Assembly (NCBI RefSeq): GCF_014237835.1 | Contig: NZ_JACJVI010000004.1 | Location: 273,291 to 337,290, forward strand | Source of the DNA: Rhizobium sp. AQ_MP | Lineage (GTDB): Bacteria; Pseudomonadota; Alphaproteobacteria; Rhizobiales; Rhizobiaceae | Direction: 5' to 3' | DNA length: 64,000 nt | Part shown: positions 18,674 through 27,756 of the stretch, one piece after another | Position numbering within the stretch: the first letter of the stretch is position 1 | How the letters are laid out: every line of letters starts with the position of its first letter | Made by a program: the position numbers and the translations under genes | Notes under the pieces: generated by a model | Told to the model about the DNA's origin: nothing | What the model saw: the letters and a program-made list of their open reading frames with translations, nothing else | Databases searched by the model: none

Positions 18674-19987
18674 TCAGGCTGACGCGCGGCGATCGAGCGC
18701 CCTGGGTCGCGGACCACCATAGGCCCAATTCAGAAGCTCGACCGTATGCACCACCGGAATGCCGGTGGCGGAGCCGATCTGGGTCATGCAGCCGATATTG
18801 CCGGCGGCGATGATATCGGGCTTCGTGGCCTCGATGTTCCTGACCTTGCGGGCCTTAAGCCGCGCGGAGATTTCCGGCTGCATGATGTTGTAGGTGCCGG
18901 CGGAGCCGCAGCAGAGATGGCCTTCCGGCGGGTCCTTGACCGTGAAACCGGCCGACTTCAAGAGCAGTTTCGGCGCCATCGTCACCTTCTGGCCGTGCTG
19001 CAGGGAGCAGGCGGAGTGATAGGCGACGGTCAGGCCCTTGGTCTCCGAGATCGGCAGGTCGAGGGTGGAGAGATATTCGGTGACGTCCTTCGCCAGCGCC
19101 GAAACGCGCGCCGCCTTTTCGGCATAGGCGGGGTCGAGGCGCAGCATGTGGCCGTAATCCTTGATCGTGGTGCCGCAGCCCGAAGTCGTGACGATGATTG
19201 CGTCGAGGCCGCCCTCTTCGATGGCACGGGTCCAGACATCGACATTGCGGCGGGCACTTTCGAGCGCCTGTTCCTCACGCCCCATGTGGTGGACGAGCGC
19301 GCCGCAGCAGCCTTCGCCCTGCGGTACGACAACCTCGACGCCCAAGCGGGTCAGAAGCGAGATCGCCGCTTCGTTGATGCCGGGGTCGAGGATAGGCTGG
19401 GCGCAGCCTGTGAGGATCGCGACGCGGCCTCGGCGGGCAACTGACGCAGCATGGGTGGCGGGTTTGGCGTAGTCCGAGGGTGGCGGCACCCTGGAGGGGG
19501 CAAGCCTGAGCATGGCAGCCATCGGCTTCAAGGCCTTCACCTGGTCGAAAAGGCCGGCAAAGGGCCGCCCAAGAGCCGCGAGTTTGAGCGCCAGGCGGAA
19601 GCGGCCGGGATAGGGCAGGACCATCGCCAGCATGTTGCGCGTCAGCCGGTTCGCGACCGGCCGCTTATAGGTCTTTTCGATATGGGTGCGGGCGTGGTCG
19701 ACCAGATGCATGTAGTCGACGCCGGAAGGACAGGTCGTGGTGCAGGCCAGACAGGAGAGACAGCGGTCGATATGGGTGACGACCTGCTCATCCGCCGGAC
19801 GGCCGTTTTCCAGCATGTCCTTGATCAAGTAGATCCGCCCGCGCGGGCTGTCGAGCTCGTTGCCGAGCGTCACATAGGTGGGACAGGTGGCGGTGCAGAA
19901 GCCGCAATGCACGCATTTGCGCAGGATGCTCTCGGCTTCCGCGACATGGGGATCGGCGAGCTGTTCGGCGGTGAAATTGGTCTGCAC
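18674..19987 (-). CDS. glcF: Glycolate oxidase iron-sulfur subunit
   Basis: GlcF passes electrons from glycolate oxidation by GlcDE toward the quinone pool at the inner membrane. The 437-residue protein has two 4Fe-4S motifs near the N-terminus, CVHCGFCTATCPT and CLSCLACTTTCPSG, and two later CCG domains, GEGCCGALVHH and LCCGSAGTYN. I use a GTG start at 19985-19987 with GGGGAGG 8 bases upstream; the ATG closest to it is in another frame. It is the last gene of the glcD, glcE, membrane gene, glcF group. Confidence 0.94.
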   Translation of the reverse strand: MQTNFTAEQLADPHVAEAESILRKCVHCGFCTATCPTYVTLGNELDSPRGRIYLIKDMLENGRPADEQVVTHIDRCLSCLACTTTCPSGVDYMHLVDHARTHIEKTYKRPVANRLTRNMLAMVLPYPGRFRLALKLAALGRPFAGLFDQVKALKPMAAMLRLAPSRVPPPSDYAKPATHAASVARRGRVAILTGCAQPILDPGINEAAISLLTRLGVEVVVPQGEGCCGALVHHMGREEQALESARRNVDVWTRAIEEGGLDAIIVTTSGCGTTIKDYGHMLRLDPAYAEKAARVSALAKDVTEYLSTLDLPISETKGLTVAYHSACSLQHGQKVTMAPKLLLKSAGFTVKDPPEGHLCCGSAGTYNIMQPEISARLKARKVRNIEATKPDIIAAGNIGCMTQIGSATGIPVVHTVELLNWAYGGPRPRALDRRASA

Positions 19988-20036
19988 GCATTTCCTCCCC
20001 TGGAGCGGCCCACCTGGCCGCTCCTGTGACTTCAAT

Positions 20037-20417
20037 TCAGATCCACCAGTTGGTGGGGCGGGCGATCGGTTCGCCGGCCGAGGCCTTCTGCAGACCGATG
20101 ACGCAGCGGACGACGATCCAGATGGCGACGCCGAAGATCAGTACGACGCCGATGGCCACAAGCATCAGGATAGAGGCGATCAGCGCGTAGAGCAGACCGA
20201 TCCAGAAAGTGCGGATGGCGTAGGTGTAATGCGTATCGACCCAGGCCGCGCTCTTGCCGCGGTTCACATAGGCCATGATCAGCCCGACGATGCCGGTGAG
20301 GCCGACAACGAAGCTCACGAGATAAAGGACGTAGACCACCTGGACATTCATACGCCCAGGCGAGAACCAGCCCTCGCCTCCCGAGGTCGCGGGCGGCTGG
20401 TATTGTGGATCAGTCAT
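20037..20417 (-). CDS. Small membrane protein, DUF4870-like
   Basis: A 126-residue protein with three hydrophobic segments (VVYVLYLVSFVVGLTGIVGL, the segment around FWIGLLYALIAS, and VLIFGVAIWIVVRCVIGLQ) and short polar ends. The pattern, including YVNRGKSA and the WVDTHYTYAIRTFW stretch after the first hairpin, matches DUF4870-type proteins, whose function is unknown. It overlaps the glcE stop-start junction by four bases (ATGA) and precedes glcF by 49 bases, so it is embedded inside the glycolate oxidase operon. A role in anchoring or supporting that complex is only inferred. Confidence 0.78.
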   Translation of the reverse strand: MTDPQYQPPATSGGEGWFSPGRMNVQVVYVLYLVSFVVGLTGIVGLIMAYVNRGKSAAWVDTHYTYAIRTFWIGLLYALIASILMLVAIGVVLIFGVAIWIVVRCVIGLQKASAGEPIARPTNWWI

Positions 20418-21622
20418 GGCAAAGCTCCTTGCATCATCAGACCGGGATTGAAGATCCGGTGTGGATCGAGTTTTGCCCTGACTCGGTCTGAAAGCAAAGC
20501 GACGGCCGGCGATTGCGGTTCAAAGGCAGAGAGTTCGGCGCGCACCAGCGGTGCGGCCCTGACAAGCGTCGCGTGGCCGCCGCCAAGGGTGCGAATGCCA
20601 TGGCGCAAGACGTCGGCTTCGGGATCGGCCTCCATGCGCATCCAGACGAGCCCGCCCTGCCAGTCGTAATAGGCATCGATGCCGGCGCGCAGCCGCAAGC
20701 CGGCGACGAGCTTCCAGGCTTCCGACGGTGCCATGGACACACGCCAGAGCGGGCGCGCCGTGCCATCGGCATAGGGCAGGACGTCACGGATTTCACGCCA
20801 GAGGGTTTTCGAATCCGCATCATCGAGGCGGCTGACCGGTCCAAAGCCTGCCATGGCCGCCGTCAGCTTTTCGGCACGCACGGCAACGGAGGCCTCCAGG
20901 CCTTCGAGGCGCATGACGGTGGCTACGCCATCTGCAAGCTTTCCACCGATGAAACGGCCGCGCACGCTTTCCGGCAGGTGGGCCGCGCCGGAGACTTCGA
21001 CGGAGAGCGACATGGCGGCGGCGAGAGCCTTCATCGCCTGCTCGTCCTCAAGGCCGGAGAGAACAAGGGTGGTGGAGGTTTTCGGCACCGGCAGAACCTT
21101 GAAGGTGACTTCGGTGAGGAAACCCAGCGTGCCGTGAGACCCGGCGAGCAGCTTGACGAGATCGAGCCCGGTGACGTTCTTCATCACCTTGCCGCCGGCC
21201 TTCACGACATCGCCTGCGCCATTGACGAAGCGGACACCGAGCAGATGGTCACGGGCAGCGCCCGCCATGAAGCGGCGCGGACCGGAGCTGTTGACGGCAA
21301 AGAGCCCGCCGATGGTGGGTGTGCCCGAAGTGCCCATGGCGCCGCGATGGTCGACGGGTTCGAAGGCCATGCCTTGGCCGTTTGCAGCCAGTGCTGCCTC
21401 GATCTCGGCAACGGGGGTGCCTGCGCGGGCGGTGATGACCATTTCAGCGGGGTTGTATTCGACAATGCCGGTGAGGCCCGCGGAGGAGAGTGTGGCCTCA
21501 GCAGCAACCGGATTGCCGAAGCCCGCCCGGGTGCCACCGCCACGGATCTTGAGCGGGGTTTTGCTGGCAGCGTGCTCGCGGATGATCTTGGCGGCTTCGA
21601 TTTCGGTCGAGGGGGTCAGCAT
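20414..21622 (-). CDS. glcE: Glycolate oxidase FAD-binding subunit GlcE
   Basis: A 402-residue FAD-binding partner of GlcD. It shows the PCMH-type FAD fold: KIRGGGTRAGFGNP, EYNPAEMVITARAGTPVAEI, GTPTIGGLFAVNSSGPRR and GKVMKNVTGLDLVKLLAGS. The C-terminus FNPGLMM is the usual end of this family. The length suits GlcE, while the larger GlcD lies just upstream. The start ATG at 21620-21622 has no strong ribosome-binding site, and a 160-base gap holding a palindromic repeat separates it from glcD. Confidence 0.93.
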   Translation of the reverse strand: MLTPSTEIEAAKIIREHAASKTPLKIRGGGTRAGFGNPVAAEATLSSAGLTGIVEYNPAEMVITARAGTPVAEIEAALAANGQGMAFEPVDHRGAMGTSGTPTIGGLFAVNSSGPRRFMAGAARDHLLGVRFVNGAGDVVKAGGKVMKNVTGLDLVKLLAGSHGTLGFLTEVTFKVLPVPKTSTTLVLSGLEDEQAMKALAAAMSLSVEVSGAAHLPESVRGRFIGGKLADGVATVMRLEGLEASVAVRAEKLTAAMAGFGPVSRLDDADSKTLWREIRDVLPYADGTARPLWRVSMAPSEAWKLVAGLRLRAGIDAYYDWQGGLVWMRMEADPEADVLRHGIRTLGGGHATLVRAAPLVRAELSAFEPQSPAVALLSDRVRAKLDPHRIFNPGLMMQGALP

Positions 21623-21649
21623 GGGGTGGATTCCGAAGCTATTGAAAAG

Positions 21650-21760
21650 CCCCTCATCCGCCTGCCGGCACCTTCTCCCCGTAAACGGGGAGAAGGCCGG
21701 GTGCGGTGACGTCTCCGTCCCCTCTCCCCGCCTGCGGGGAGAGGGTCAGGGTGAGGGGCG
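21650..21760. repeat. Rhizobial intergenic palindromic repeat, second type
   Basis: The element begins GCCCCTCATCCG and ends CAGGGTGAGGGGCG. It holds two hairpins: CCTTCTCCCCG-TAAA-CGGGGAGAAGG (21671-21696) and CCCTCTCCCCGC-CT-GCGGGGAGAGGG (about 21720-21745). It differs from the 8076 and 10075 copies. It lies between glcD and glcE and could act as an mRNA processing or stability element. Confidence 0.88.
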
Positions 21761-21782
21761 AATTTGTACTGAGAACGATCCA

Positions 21783-23216
21783 TCATCCCCTGCCCTCCAG
21801 TGGAAAGACCTTGGAGGGATTGAGGATCCAATCCGGATCGAAAGCCGAACGCACGGCCATTTGCTGGTCAAGATCGACCTGGGTGAACTGGTGCAGCATC
21901 AGGTCGCGTTTCTCGATACCCACGCCATGTTCGCCGGTGAGGCAGCCGCCAGCATCGACACAGAGCTTGAGGATCTCCATGCCGGCGGCTTCCGCCCTTG
22001 CGGCATCTTCCGGGTCGTTGATGTTGTAAAGGATCAGCGGGTGCATGTTGCCGTCGCCGGCGTGGAAGACATTGGCGACGCGCAACCCGTAGCGGTCGAT
22101 GATCTCGGAGGTCTTGCGCAGGACATAAGCGAGCTGGCTGAGCGGCACGGTGCCATCCATGCAAATGTAATCGGCGATGCGACCGGTGGCGCCGAAGGCG
22201 GATTTGCGGCCTTTCCAGATGAGGGCGGCCTCAGTTGCCGACTGGCTTTCGCGCACGGTCTTCACCCCGTGGCGTTTGGCGATCTCGACGATCGAGGCCA
22301 GCATGGCGTCCATCTCGGCCTCGGAGCCCTCGACCTCGACGATCAGTAGCGCTTCGACATCAAGCGGATAGCCGGCCTTGGCGAAGGCCTCGCAGATCTC
22401 GATGGCGGGCTTGTCCATGAATTCGATGGCAACCGGAATGATGCCGGCGCCGATGACATCGGCCACGCAGGAGCCGGCGGCTTCCGCGCTGTCGAAGCCG
22501 AAGAGCACGGGGCGCGCGCCCTCGGGCTTGGCCAGCAGGCGGACGGTCGCCTCCGTAACCACGCCGAGCTGGCCCTCGGAGCCGCAGACGAGGCCGAGCA
22601 GATCGTAGCCCTCGGCATCGAGATGTTTGCCGCCGAGATCGACCACCGTGCCATCGACGAGGACCATTTTCACGCCGAGCAGGTTGTTGGTGGTGACACC
22701 GTATTTCAGACAGTGAGCGCCGCCGGAATTCATCGCGATGTTGCCGCCGATGGTGCAGGCGAGCTGGGAGCTCGGATCAGGGGCGTAGAAATAGCCATCG
22801 GCGCCGACGGCATCGGAGATGGCGAGGTTGGTGACACCAGCTTGAACGGTGGCGGTACGGTTCGGATAGTCGATGTCGAGGATGCGCGTCATGGCGGAGA
22901 GGCCGAGAACGACGGCATCTTCCTGCGGGATTGCGCCGCCCGACAGCGACGTGCCGGCGCCGCGCGGGACGACGGGGATGCCATAGCGGTGGCAGTATTT
23001 CATCACGGCCGCGACCTGGGCTGTGGTCTCGGGCAGGACGACGGCGAGCGGGCGGCGGCGATAGGCGATGAAGCCATCGGTTTCGAAGGGCACCAGCGCT
23101 GTGTCTTCGGCGACGAGGCGGCCAGCGGGCACCAGCTCCTTCAGGTCGGCCAGGATCTCGGCGCGGCGCGACAGGACTTGTGCTCTCGGCGGCAGAAAGG
23201 CGATTGCCTCGCTCAT
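21783..23216 (-). CDS. glcD: Glycolate oxidase subunit GlcD
   Basis: The 477-residue catalytic FAD subunit that oxidises glycolate (or D-lactate) to glyoxylate. FAD-binding motifs VVPRGAGTSLSGGAIP and SQLACTIGGNIAMNSGGAHCL are present. The C-terminal block has VFHAGDGNMHPLILYN and GCLTGEHGVGIEKRDLM. I set the start at MSEAIAFLPP (ATG at 23214-23216), with GGGGAGG upstream; the frame to 23321 is non-conserved. It is divergent from a LysR regulator, which may respond to glycolate. Confidence 0.94.
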   Translation of the reverse strand: MSEAIAFLPPRAQVLSRRAEILADLKELVPAGRLVAEDTALVPFETDGFIAYRRRPLAVVLPETTAQVAAVMKYCHRYGIPVVPRGAGTSLSGGAIPQEDAVVLGLSAMTRILDIDYPNRTATVQAGVTNLAISDAVGADGYFYAPDPSSQLACTIGGNIAMNSGGAHCLKYGVTTNNLLGVKMVLVDGTVVDLGGKHLDAEGYDLLGLVCGSEGQLGVVTEATVRLLAKPEGARPVLFGFDSAEAAGSCVADVIGAGIIPVAIEFMDKPAIEICEAFAKAGYPLDVEALLIVEVEGSEAEMDAMLASIVEIAKRHGVKTVRESQSATEAALIWKGRKSAFGATGRIADYICMDGTVPLSQLAYVLRKTSEIIDRYGLRVANVFHAGDGNMHPLILYNINDPEDAARAEAAGMEILKLCVDAGGCLTGEHGVGIEKRDLMLHQFTQVDLDQQMAVRSAFDPDWILNPSKVFPLEGRG

Positions 23217-23275
23217 GATGGTATCCTCCCCATGTGCCGCGATCCTAGCGGCAGGACGCTCGCCACTCAACTGGT

Positions 23276-23294
23276 CTAGTTTTCTTACCACTAG
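23276..23294. promoter_or_regulatory. Candidate LysR-type operator
   Basis: CTAGT (23276-23280) and ACTAG (23290-23294) form a perfect dyad with a 9-base spacer, the spacing of LysR-type boxes. It lies in the 138-base gap between glcD and the divergent lysR gene. Confidence 0.5.
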
Positions 23295-23354
23295 GACTTT
23301 CGCAGGGCAAATGCTATGCACTTATGACCAAATCGGAAAAAGTAGCAGCCACTC

Positions 23355-24251
23355 ATGACCAATCTCAGTGATCTCGAAGTCTTCGTCCGCGTCATCGCTG
23401 CCGGCAGCATGTCGACGGCGGCGCGCGACCTGGGGCTTTCGCCTGCCGTCGTCTCCAAGCGCATCAAGCGGCTCGAGGACAAGCTCGGCACACGGCTTCT
23501 GCAGCGCACGACGCGGCAGATCTCGCTGACGGAGGCCGGCCAGGGGTTTCACGAGCGGGTGCTGACGGTGCTCGGCGGACTGGAAGAAGCGGAAGCCTTT
23601 GCCTCGGGCCGCTCGTCGGAGGTCAACGGCACGCTGAAGATTTCGGCATCGACCTCGTTCGGCCGCATGCATGTCGCGCCGCACCTGAAGCCCTTCATGG
23701 AGGCGCATCCGGATCTGGCGATCCATCTGGTGCTGTCAGACGAGTTCACCGACATCGTTGGCGGCGGCTTCGATCTCGCGATCCGCATTGCCGAACTCAA
23801 CGATTCCTCGCTGGTCGCACGCCGGCTTGCCCCGGTGCGCCGCGTGCTCTGTGCATCGCCTGACTATCTCGCCGAACACGGGACTCCTGAGACACTCGAC
23901 GACCTGAAAAGGCACCGCTGCCTGCCGGCGCATAACCACGAATCCTGGCGGCTGGAGGGTCCGGGCGGTCCGGTCACGCTCCGACCGGAGGGTATGCTGA
24001 TCACCAATTCCAGCGAGGTGATCCGTGAGGCTGTGATCGCCGGCCTCGGCATTGCGCTGCGCTCCACCTGGGATGTCGGAACCGAATTGAAGAGCGGCAA
24101 ACTCGTGCAGGTGCTGCCGCAGTATGAAAGCTCGCGCAATGTGGCGCTGTCGGCCGTCTATCCGAGCCGCCAGTTCTTACCCGCCAAGGTGCGGCTTTTC
24201 ATCGACTATCTGGCGGAGTTGTATGGGCCGGTGCCCTATTGGGAGCGTTAG
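23355..24251 (+). CDS. LysR family transcriptional regulator next to glcD
   Basis: A 298-residue LysR protein of the CrgA/DsdC-like group. The winged helix-turn-helix is at residues 1-60 (VFVRVIAAGSMSTAARDLGL, then VSKRIKRLEDKLGTRLLQRT), followed by a two-lobed effector domain (LKISASTSFGRMHVAPHL; SSEVIREAVIAGLGIALRS). It is divergent from glcDE-F and likely regulates it; a dyad at 23276-23294 is a candidate site. Its stop shares four bases with the stop of the convergent DUF6880-like gene. The effector is unknown. Confidence 0.92.
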   Translation: MTNLSDLEVFVRVIAAGSMSTAARDLGLSPAVVSKRIKRLEDKLGTRLLQRTTRQISLTEAGQGFHERVLTVLGGLEEAEAFASGRSSEVNGTLKISASTSFGRMHVAPHLKPFMEAHPDLAIHLVLSDEFTDIVGGGFDLAIRIAELNDSSLVARRLAPVRRVLCASPDYLAEHGTPETLDDLKRHRCLPAHNHESWRLEGPGGPVTLRPEGMLITNSSEVIREAVIAGLGIALRSTWDVGTELKSGKLVQVLPQYESSRNVALSAVYPSRQFLPAKVRLFIDYLAELYGPVPYWER

Positions 24252-25666
24252 GACTGCGCCGAAAGCCCACCCGGTACCGAGCTCCAGAAGCCATATTTCT
24301 TCGAATGATTGCGCCTTAGCTCCGCGAGAAAGGCGGCGTGGGTCGAGAGGCCATGGCCTTCCGGCAGGTTCGGCATGAGGCGCGCGATTTCGCCGACGTA
24401 ACGCCCGGCATGGGGATAGGCCATGCCGATGCCACGCCGCAGGATATCTTCGACCAGCACACGGTAAAGCACGACAGCGGCCAATGGCTCTTTGGCGGCA
24501 AGCGCTTCGGCGGCGGGGGCGAGGTCGTCATAGTGACGGCCTTCCCAATCGTGGCTGTGGCGCAGGACATGGGCGGCAGCGAGATCCAGGCGCGGCCAGG
24601 CGAGGAAAAAATCGAGGGCGAGATAGATGTCCTCGTGCTCCTTCGCCAGCGCCAAGGCACGGTCGAGTTCATCGAACTCGGCGAAATCGTCGAGCTTCGA
24701 AAGATAAAGTTTCAGTACGGATGGATCCAGAGTCTCGGCAAACTCGCGCCAGCGCAGTTCCTGGGCATCCTCGCGACGCTTGAGCCTTTCGAGGATTTCG
24801 GCCTCCAGCAGGCGGCGTTCATGGGCGCCGTAGTCCGGACCGACGGAGGCGAGCACGCCGTTGACCGGGATGAGACGCACGCCGCGCGGGCGCTCACGCA
24901 CCCATTCGAGCGCGTCCTCGAAACGGCCGGCCTGATGCAGCATGCTGGCCACGGCCAGCGTGTCGCGACGATTGTCGGGCTTCTGGCGTTCGAGCGCGAG
25001 AAAGTCGTCGATATCGCCCTGATGCAAAGCAAGCGATTGCAGGAGATCCAGCGCGCCGAGCTTCAAGGGTTCTGACGGGACGACCTCCGCCAGCACCTTG
25101 CGCCATGCCGTCGCAGCCGGGCTTGAGACAACGCCGGTGAGGGCTCGCAGCAAACCGGTGTGCTCGCCGTAGCGGTCGCGCAGACGGAGACGCTCGAGAT
25201 GCGGCACGAGCAGCGGCTGTTCCTCGGCGCCGACGATCCTGATGAGCTCGATTGCGGCAAGCTCCGTGTCCTCGAAGACCTTCCAGAGGCGGGCATTGTC
25301 GGTTGCCATGCGGGCCGAAACGGGGAAGCGCAGGCCCAGGAAACGCAGGATTCGCTCAGCCGCAGCCTGGGGATCGGCAGCGCCGAGTTCGGAGAGGATA
25401 TTGCGGGCAAGCGCTGCGAATTCACCGGCAAGATCACGGGCGCGGGCCCGGTTGATGCGCGTCGTGGCCTGATCGATCGCGTCGAGGCGCTTGTCGATCA
25501 GGCGGGCCATCTCATCCGGGCCGGTTTCGCCGGCCAGCGCCGTTTGCAGTCTGGCCTTCAACGCCTTGTTGGCGGCAGCCTCCTCAAGAAGGATATCGAC
25601 CAGTTTCTCGAGCCCGAGGCCTGACAGCCCCTTCTTGTCGAGTTTAGCCTTGGTCTGCTTCGCCAT
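24248..25666 (-). CDS. Hypothetical protein, DUF6880-like helical repeat protein
   Basis: A 472-residue, almost all-helical soluble protein. The sequence shows repeated helical pairs with TPR-like spacing (FAEFDELDRALALAKEHEDI; LALDFFLAWPRLDLAAAHVL; AEALAAKEPLAAVVLYRVLV). The N-terminus has a Lys-rich start, MAKQTKAKLDKKG. I believe it belongs to the DUF6880 family found in many rhizobia, which has no assigned function. It is convergent with the LysR gene and divergent from HicA. No catalytic motif is visible. Confidence 0.75.
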   Translation of the reverse strand: MAKQTKAKLDKKGLSGLGLEKLVDILLEEAAANKALKARLQTALAGETGPDEMARLIDKRLDAIDQATTRINRARARDLAGEFAALARNILSELGAADPQAAAERILRFLGLRFPVSARMATDNARLWKVFEDTELAAIELIRIVGAEEQPLLVPHLERLRLRDRYGEHTGLLRALTGVVSSPAATAWRKVLAEVVPSEPLKLGALDLLQSLALHQGDIDDFLALERQKPDNRRDTLAVASMLHQAGRFEDALEWVRERPRGVRLIPVNGVLASVGPDYGAHERRLLEAEILERLKRREDAQELRWREFAETLDPSVLKLYLSKLDDFAEFDELDRALALAKEHEDIYLALDFFLAWPRLDLAAAHVLRHSHDWEGRHYDDLAPAAEALAAKEPLAAVVLYRVLVEDILRRGIGMAYPHAGRYVGEIARLMPNLPEGHGLSTHAAFLAELRRNHSKKYGFWSSVPGGLSAQS

Positions 25667-25798
25667 TCTGCCCGTTACCCATTTCCGCGTGCTCTATATC
25701 GAACGGAGATGCATGCTCGGCAAGGACAAAAGCATATCGACTGATTTCCGCTCCCGAGCCTGACTTGATGCAGTACTGTTTTCTGGTATCATTTCACG

Positions 25799-26053
25799 AT
25801 GAAGAAGAAACATCGGGCCACGCTGGAGCAGATCTTCGCCCGACCGGTCAGCGGCACGATCCGCTGGTCGGACATTGAGGCGCTGTTCGTCGCGCTCGGG
25901 GCCGAGGTCAGTGAGCGCGAGGGGTCACGCATCGGCGTGTTTCTGTTCGGGCAGGTCAGGGTGTTTCACAGGCCGCACCCGACACCGGAGACGGACAAGG
26001 GCGCGGTCGCCAGCATCCGCAAATGGCTGGAAGAAAATGGAGTGACGCCATGA
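25799..26053 (+). CDS. hicA: HicA-type toxin of a HicAB pair
   Basis: An 84-residue protein. HicA toxins have a double-stranded-RNA-binding fold and cleave mRNA. The sequence shows IRWSDIEALFVALGAEVSER (helix plus strand) and GSRIGVFLFGQVRVFHRPHP, where the usual G-S-H catalytic strand reads G-S-R and a His appears later in the strand. The end ASIRKWLEENGV matches the HicA terminal helix. It overlaps the hicB start as ATGA. The altered active-site strand leaves toxin activity open. Confidence 0.82.
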   Translation: MKKKHRATLEQIFARPVSGTIRWSDIEALFVALGAEVSEREGSRIGVFLFGQVRVFHRPHPTPETDKGAVASIRKWLEENGVTP

Positions 26054-26385
26054 ACAATGTGATCGAAATCGATGGCCACAAGGCCGTGGTCTCGCTCGAT
26101 CCAGATCTCGGTCTCTTGCGCGGGGAGTTTCTAGGGCTGAACGGCGGAGCGGACTTCTACGGCGAAAGCATCGAGGCCCTGCGCCGGGAAGGCGCCATAT
26201 CGCTCGCCGTCTTTCTGGAGATGTGCGCGGAAAAGGGCGTCGAGCCCCATCGACAGTTTTCCGGCAAGTTCAATCTACGACTCGATCCGAAGCTGCACGA
26301 GGCAGCCGTGATCGCAGCGCGTGCCAAAGACAAGAGCCTCAACGAATGGATCGCCGACGTCATAGCCGAGGCGGCTGAGCACTGA
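26050..26385 (+). CDS. hicB: HicB-type antitoxin
   Basis: A 111-residue antitoxin. The N-terminal part is a partial RNase-H-like HicB fold (VVSLDPDLGLLRGEFLGL; FYGESIEALRREGAISLAVF) and the C-terminal part is a ribbon-helix-helix DNA-binding unit (FNLRLDPKLHEAAVIAARAK, then LNEWIADVI). The start is the ATG at 26050, overlapping hicA by four bases. The order toxin then antitoxin is normal for HicAB. The stop is directly adjacent to the stop of the convergent DUF3422 gene. Confidence 0.87.
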   Translation: MNNVIEIDGHKAVVSLDPDLGLLRGEFLGLNGGADFYGESIEALRREGAISLAVFLEMCAEKGVEPHRQFSGKFNLRLDPKLHEAAVIAARAKDKSLNEWIADVIAEAAEH

Positions 26386-27657
26386 TCATCCGTCCTGTTC
26401 GTGACTTCTGCGGATCCGGCGCACGACCCACCACACGCCTAACACGGCGAGTGGAACCGAGAGGCCGGTGATGATCGCGGGGTCGAAGGGCAGGACGTCA
26501 TGCGGAATGGCCTTCACAGCATAACCGACCAGACCGACGACATAATAGGAAATAGCGGCGACCGAGAGGCCTTCCACCGTCTGCTGCAGTCGTAGCTGCA
26601 TTTCGGCACGGCTGTTCATGGCGGTCAAAAGGTCGGAGTTCTGCCGCTCCAGCTCGACATCGATCCAGGAGCGGACAAGCGCGGTCGCACGCGACAGCTT
26701 GCGCGAGAGGTTGGCCTGGCGTTCCTCGACGGACTGGCAGGTGCGCATGGCGGGCGCGAGGCGGCGTTCGAGAAATGCCCCGAGCGTTTCGTGGCCGGGT
26801 ACTGGTGTTTCATCCAGCGTCTTGATGCGTTCGCGCACGATGCCGTCATAGGCACGGCTTGCGCCGAAACGGTAAAGGCTCAAGGCCGCATTGGCTTCGA
26901 GCTCGGCGGCGAGACGCGTGAGTTCGGAGAGCATCTCGTCGGACTCGTCGCGGGCATGGGCCTTCATCCGCTGGGTGACGGCAGTCAGGCCGTCCTCGAT
27001 GCGGCGAATCTCGGGCGAGAGCGTCTGGGCGAGCGGCAGGCCGAGCATGGCCATGGTGCGGTAGGTCTCGATGTCGAGCAGGCGCTGGACGACGGCGCCG
27101 CGACCGGCTTCGGTCATGCCTCTGTCGATGACGAGGATCTGGGTGAGGCCGTGACCGTCCTGGCGAAAGTCGGTGAGAACGGCTGCCTGGCCGTTCTTCA
27201 ACTCGCTGTAGCAGAGGCTTGCGGGATCGAAGACGCCGCGCGCCTCAACCGTCTCCGGGCTCTCGGGTCTCAATTCAAGCCGAATGCCGGAGATCAGCGG
27301 CCCCGGCGCGGTGAAACCATCCCCGAAGGGATGGACGGGCACTTCTCCGCCGAACTTGTCCGGCAGAGGCCCGTCCCAAAACCAGGTCGAGAACTCCGTG
27401 TGCCGTTCCCAGCGCAACGTCCCCTGGCCCCAGGCGAGCGAATGATAACGGCCATTCTTCTCGGGCGGGGCGACGCCGCGAGCGCGCGACAGTTCCGAGA
27501 TCGCAGCGTGATGGACCGCTGAGCCGCCATCCATCATGAAGGCAAGCTGAAAGATCACGCGGCCGGATTTGACCAGCGCATAAGGCCGCGCATGGATCTC
27601 CCCAAGCGCCAGCGCGCGCTCCGGCGCCATTGGAAATGCAAAATCACCCTTCGCCAC
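26386..27657 (-). CDS. DUF3422 family membrane protein
   Basis: A 423-residue protein of the DUF3422 family, conserved in proteobacteria without a known function. Visible parts are the N-terminal EIHARPYALVKSG, WGQGTLRWERHTEFSTWFW, a long coiled-coil stretch (about residues 205-370), and two C-terminal membrane segments (VAAISYYVVGLVGYAVKAIP and GLSVPLAVLGVWWVVRRI). The start is a GTG at 27655-27657 with GGGAG upstream. The architecture, a large soluble domain anchored at its end, suggests a membrane-bound sensor or scaffold. Confidence 0.85.
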   Translation of the reverse strand: MAKGDFAFPMAPERALALGEIHARPYALVKSGRVIFQLAFMMDGGSAVHHAAISELSRARGVAPPEKNGRYHSLAWGQGTLRWERHTEFSTWFWDGPLPDKFGGEVPVHPFGDGFTAPGPLISGIRLELRPESPETVEARGVFDPASLCYSELKNGQAAVLTDFRQDGHGLTQILVIDRGMTEAGRGAVVQRLLDIETYRTMAMLGLPLAQTLSPEIRRIEDGLTAVTQRMKAHARDESDEMLSELTRLAAELEANAALSLYRFGASRAYDGIVRERIKTLDETPVPGHETLGAFLERRLAPAMRTCQSVEERQANLSRKLSRATALVRSWIDVELERQNSDLLTAMNSRAEMQLRLQQTVEGLSVAAISYYVVGLVGYAVKAIPHDVLPFDPAIITGLSVPLAVLGVWWVVRRIRRSHEQDG

Positions 27658-27756
27658 GCCGATCGTCTCCCTTGCCCAGGCTGCAAGCTAGCAGCGCGTC
27701 GACTTCTGCGCAAAGGTGCAAACGTCACAGCTCGACCTTCCAGGACTGGAGCATTT

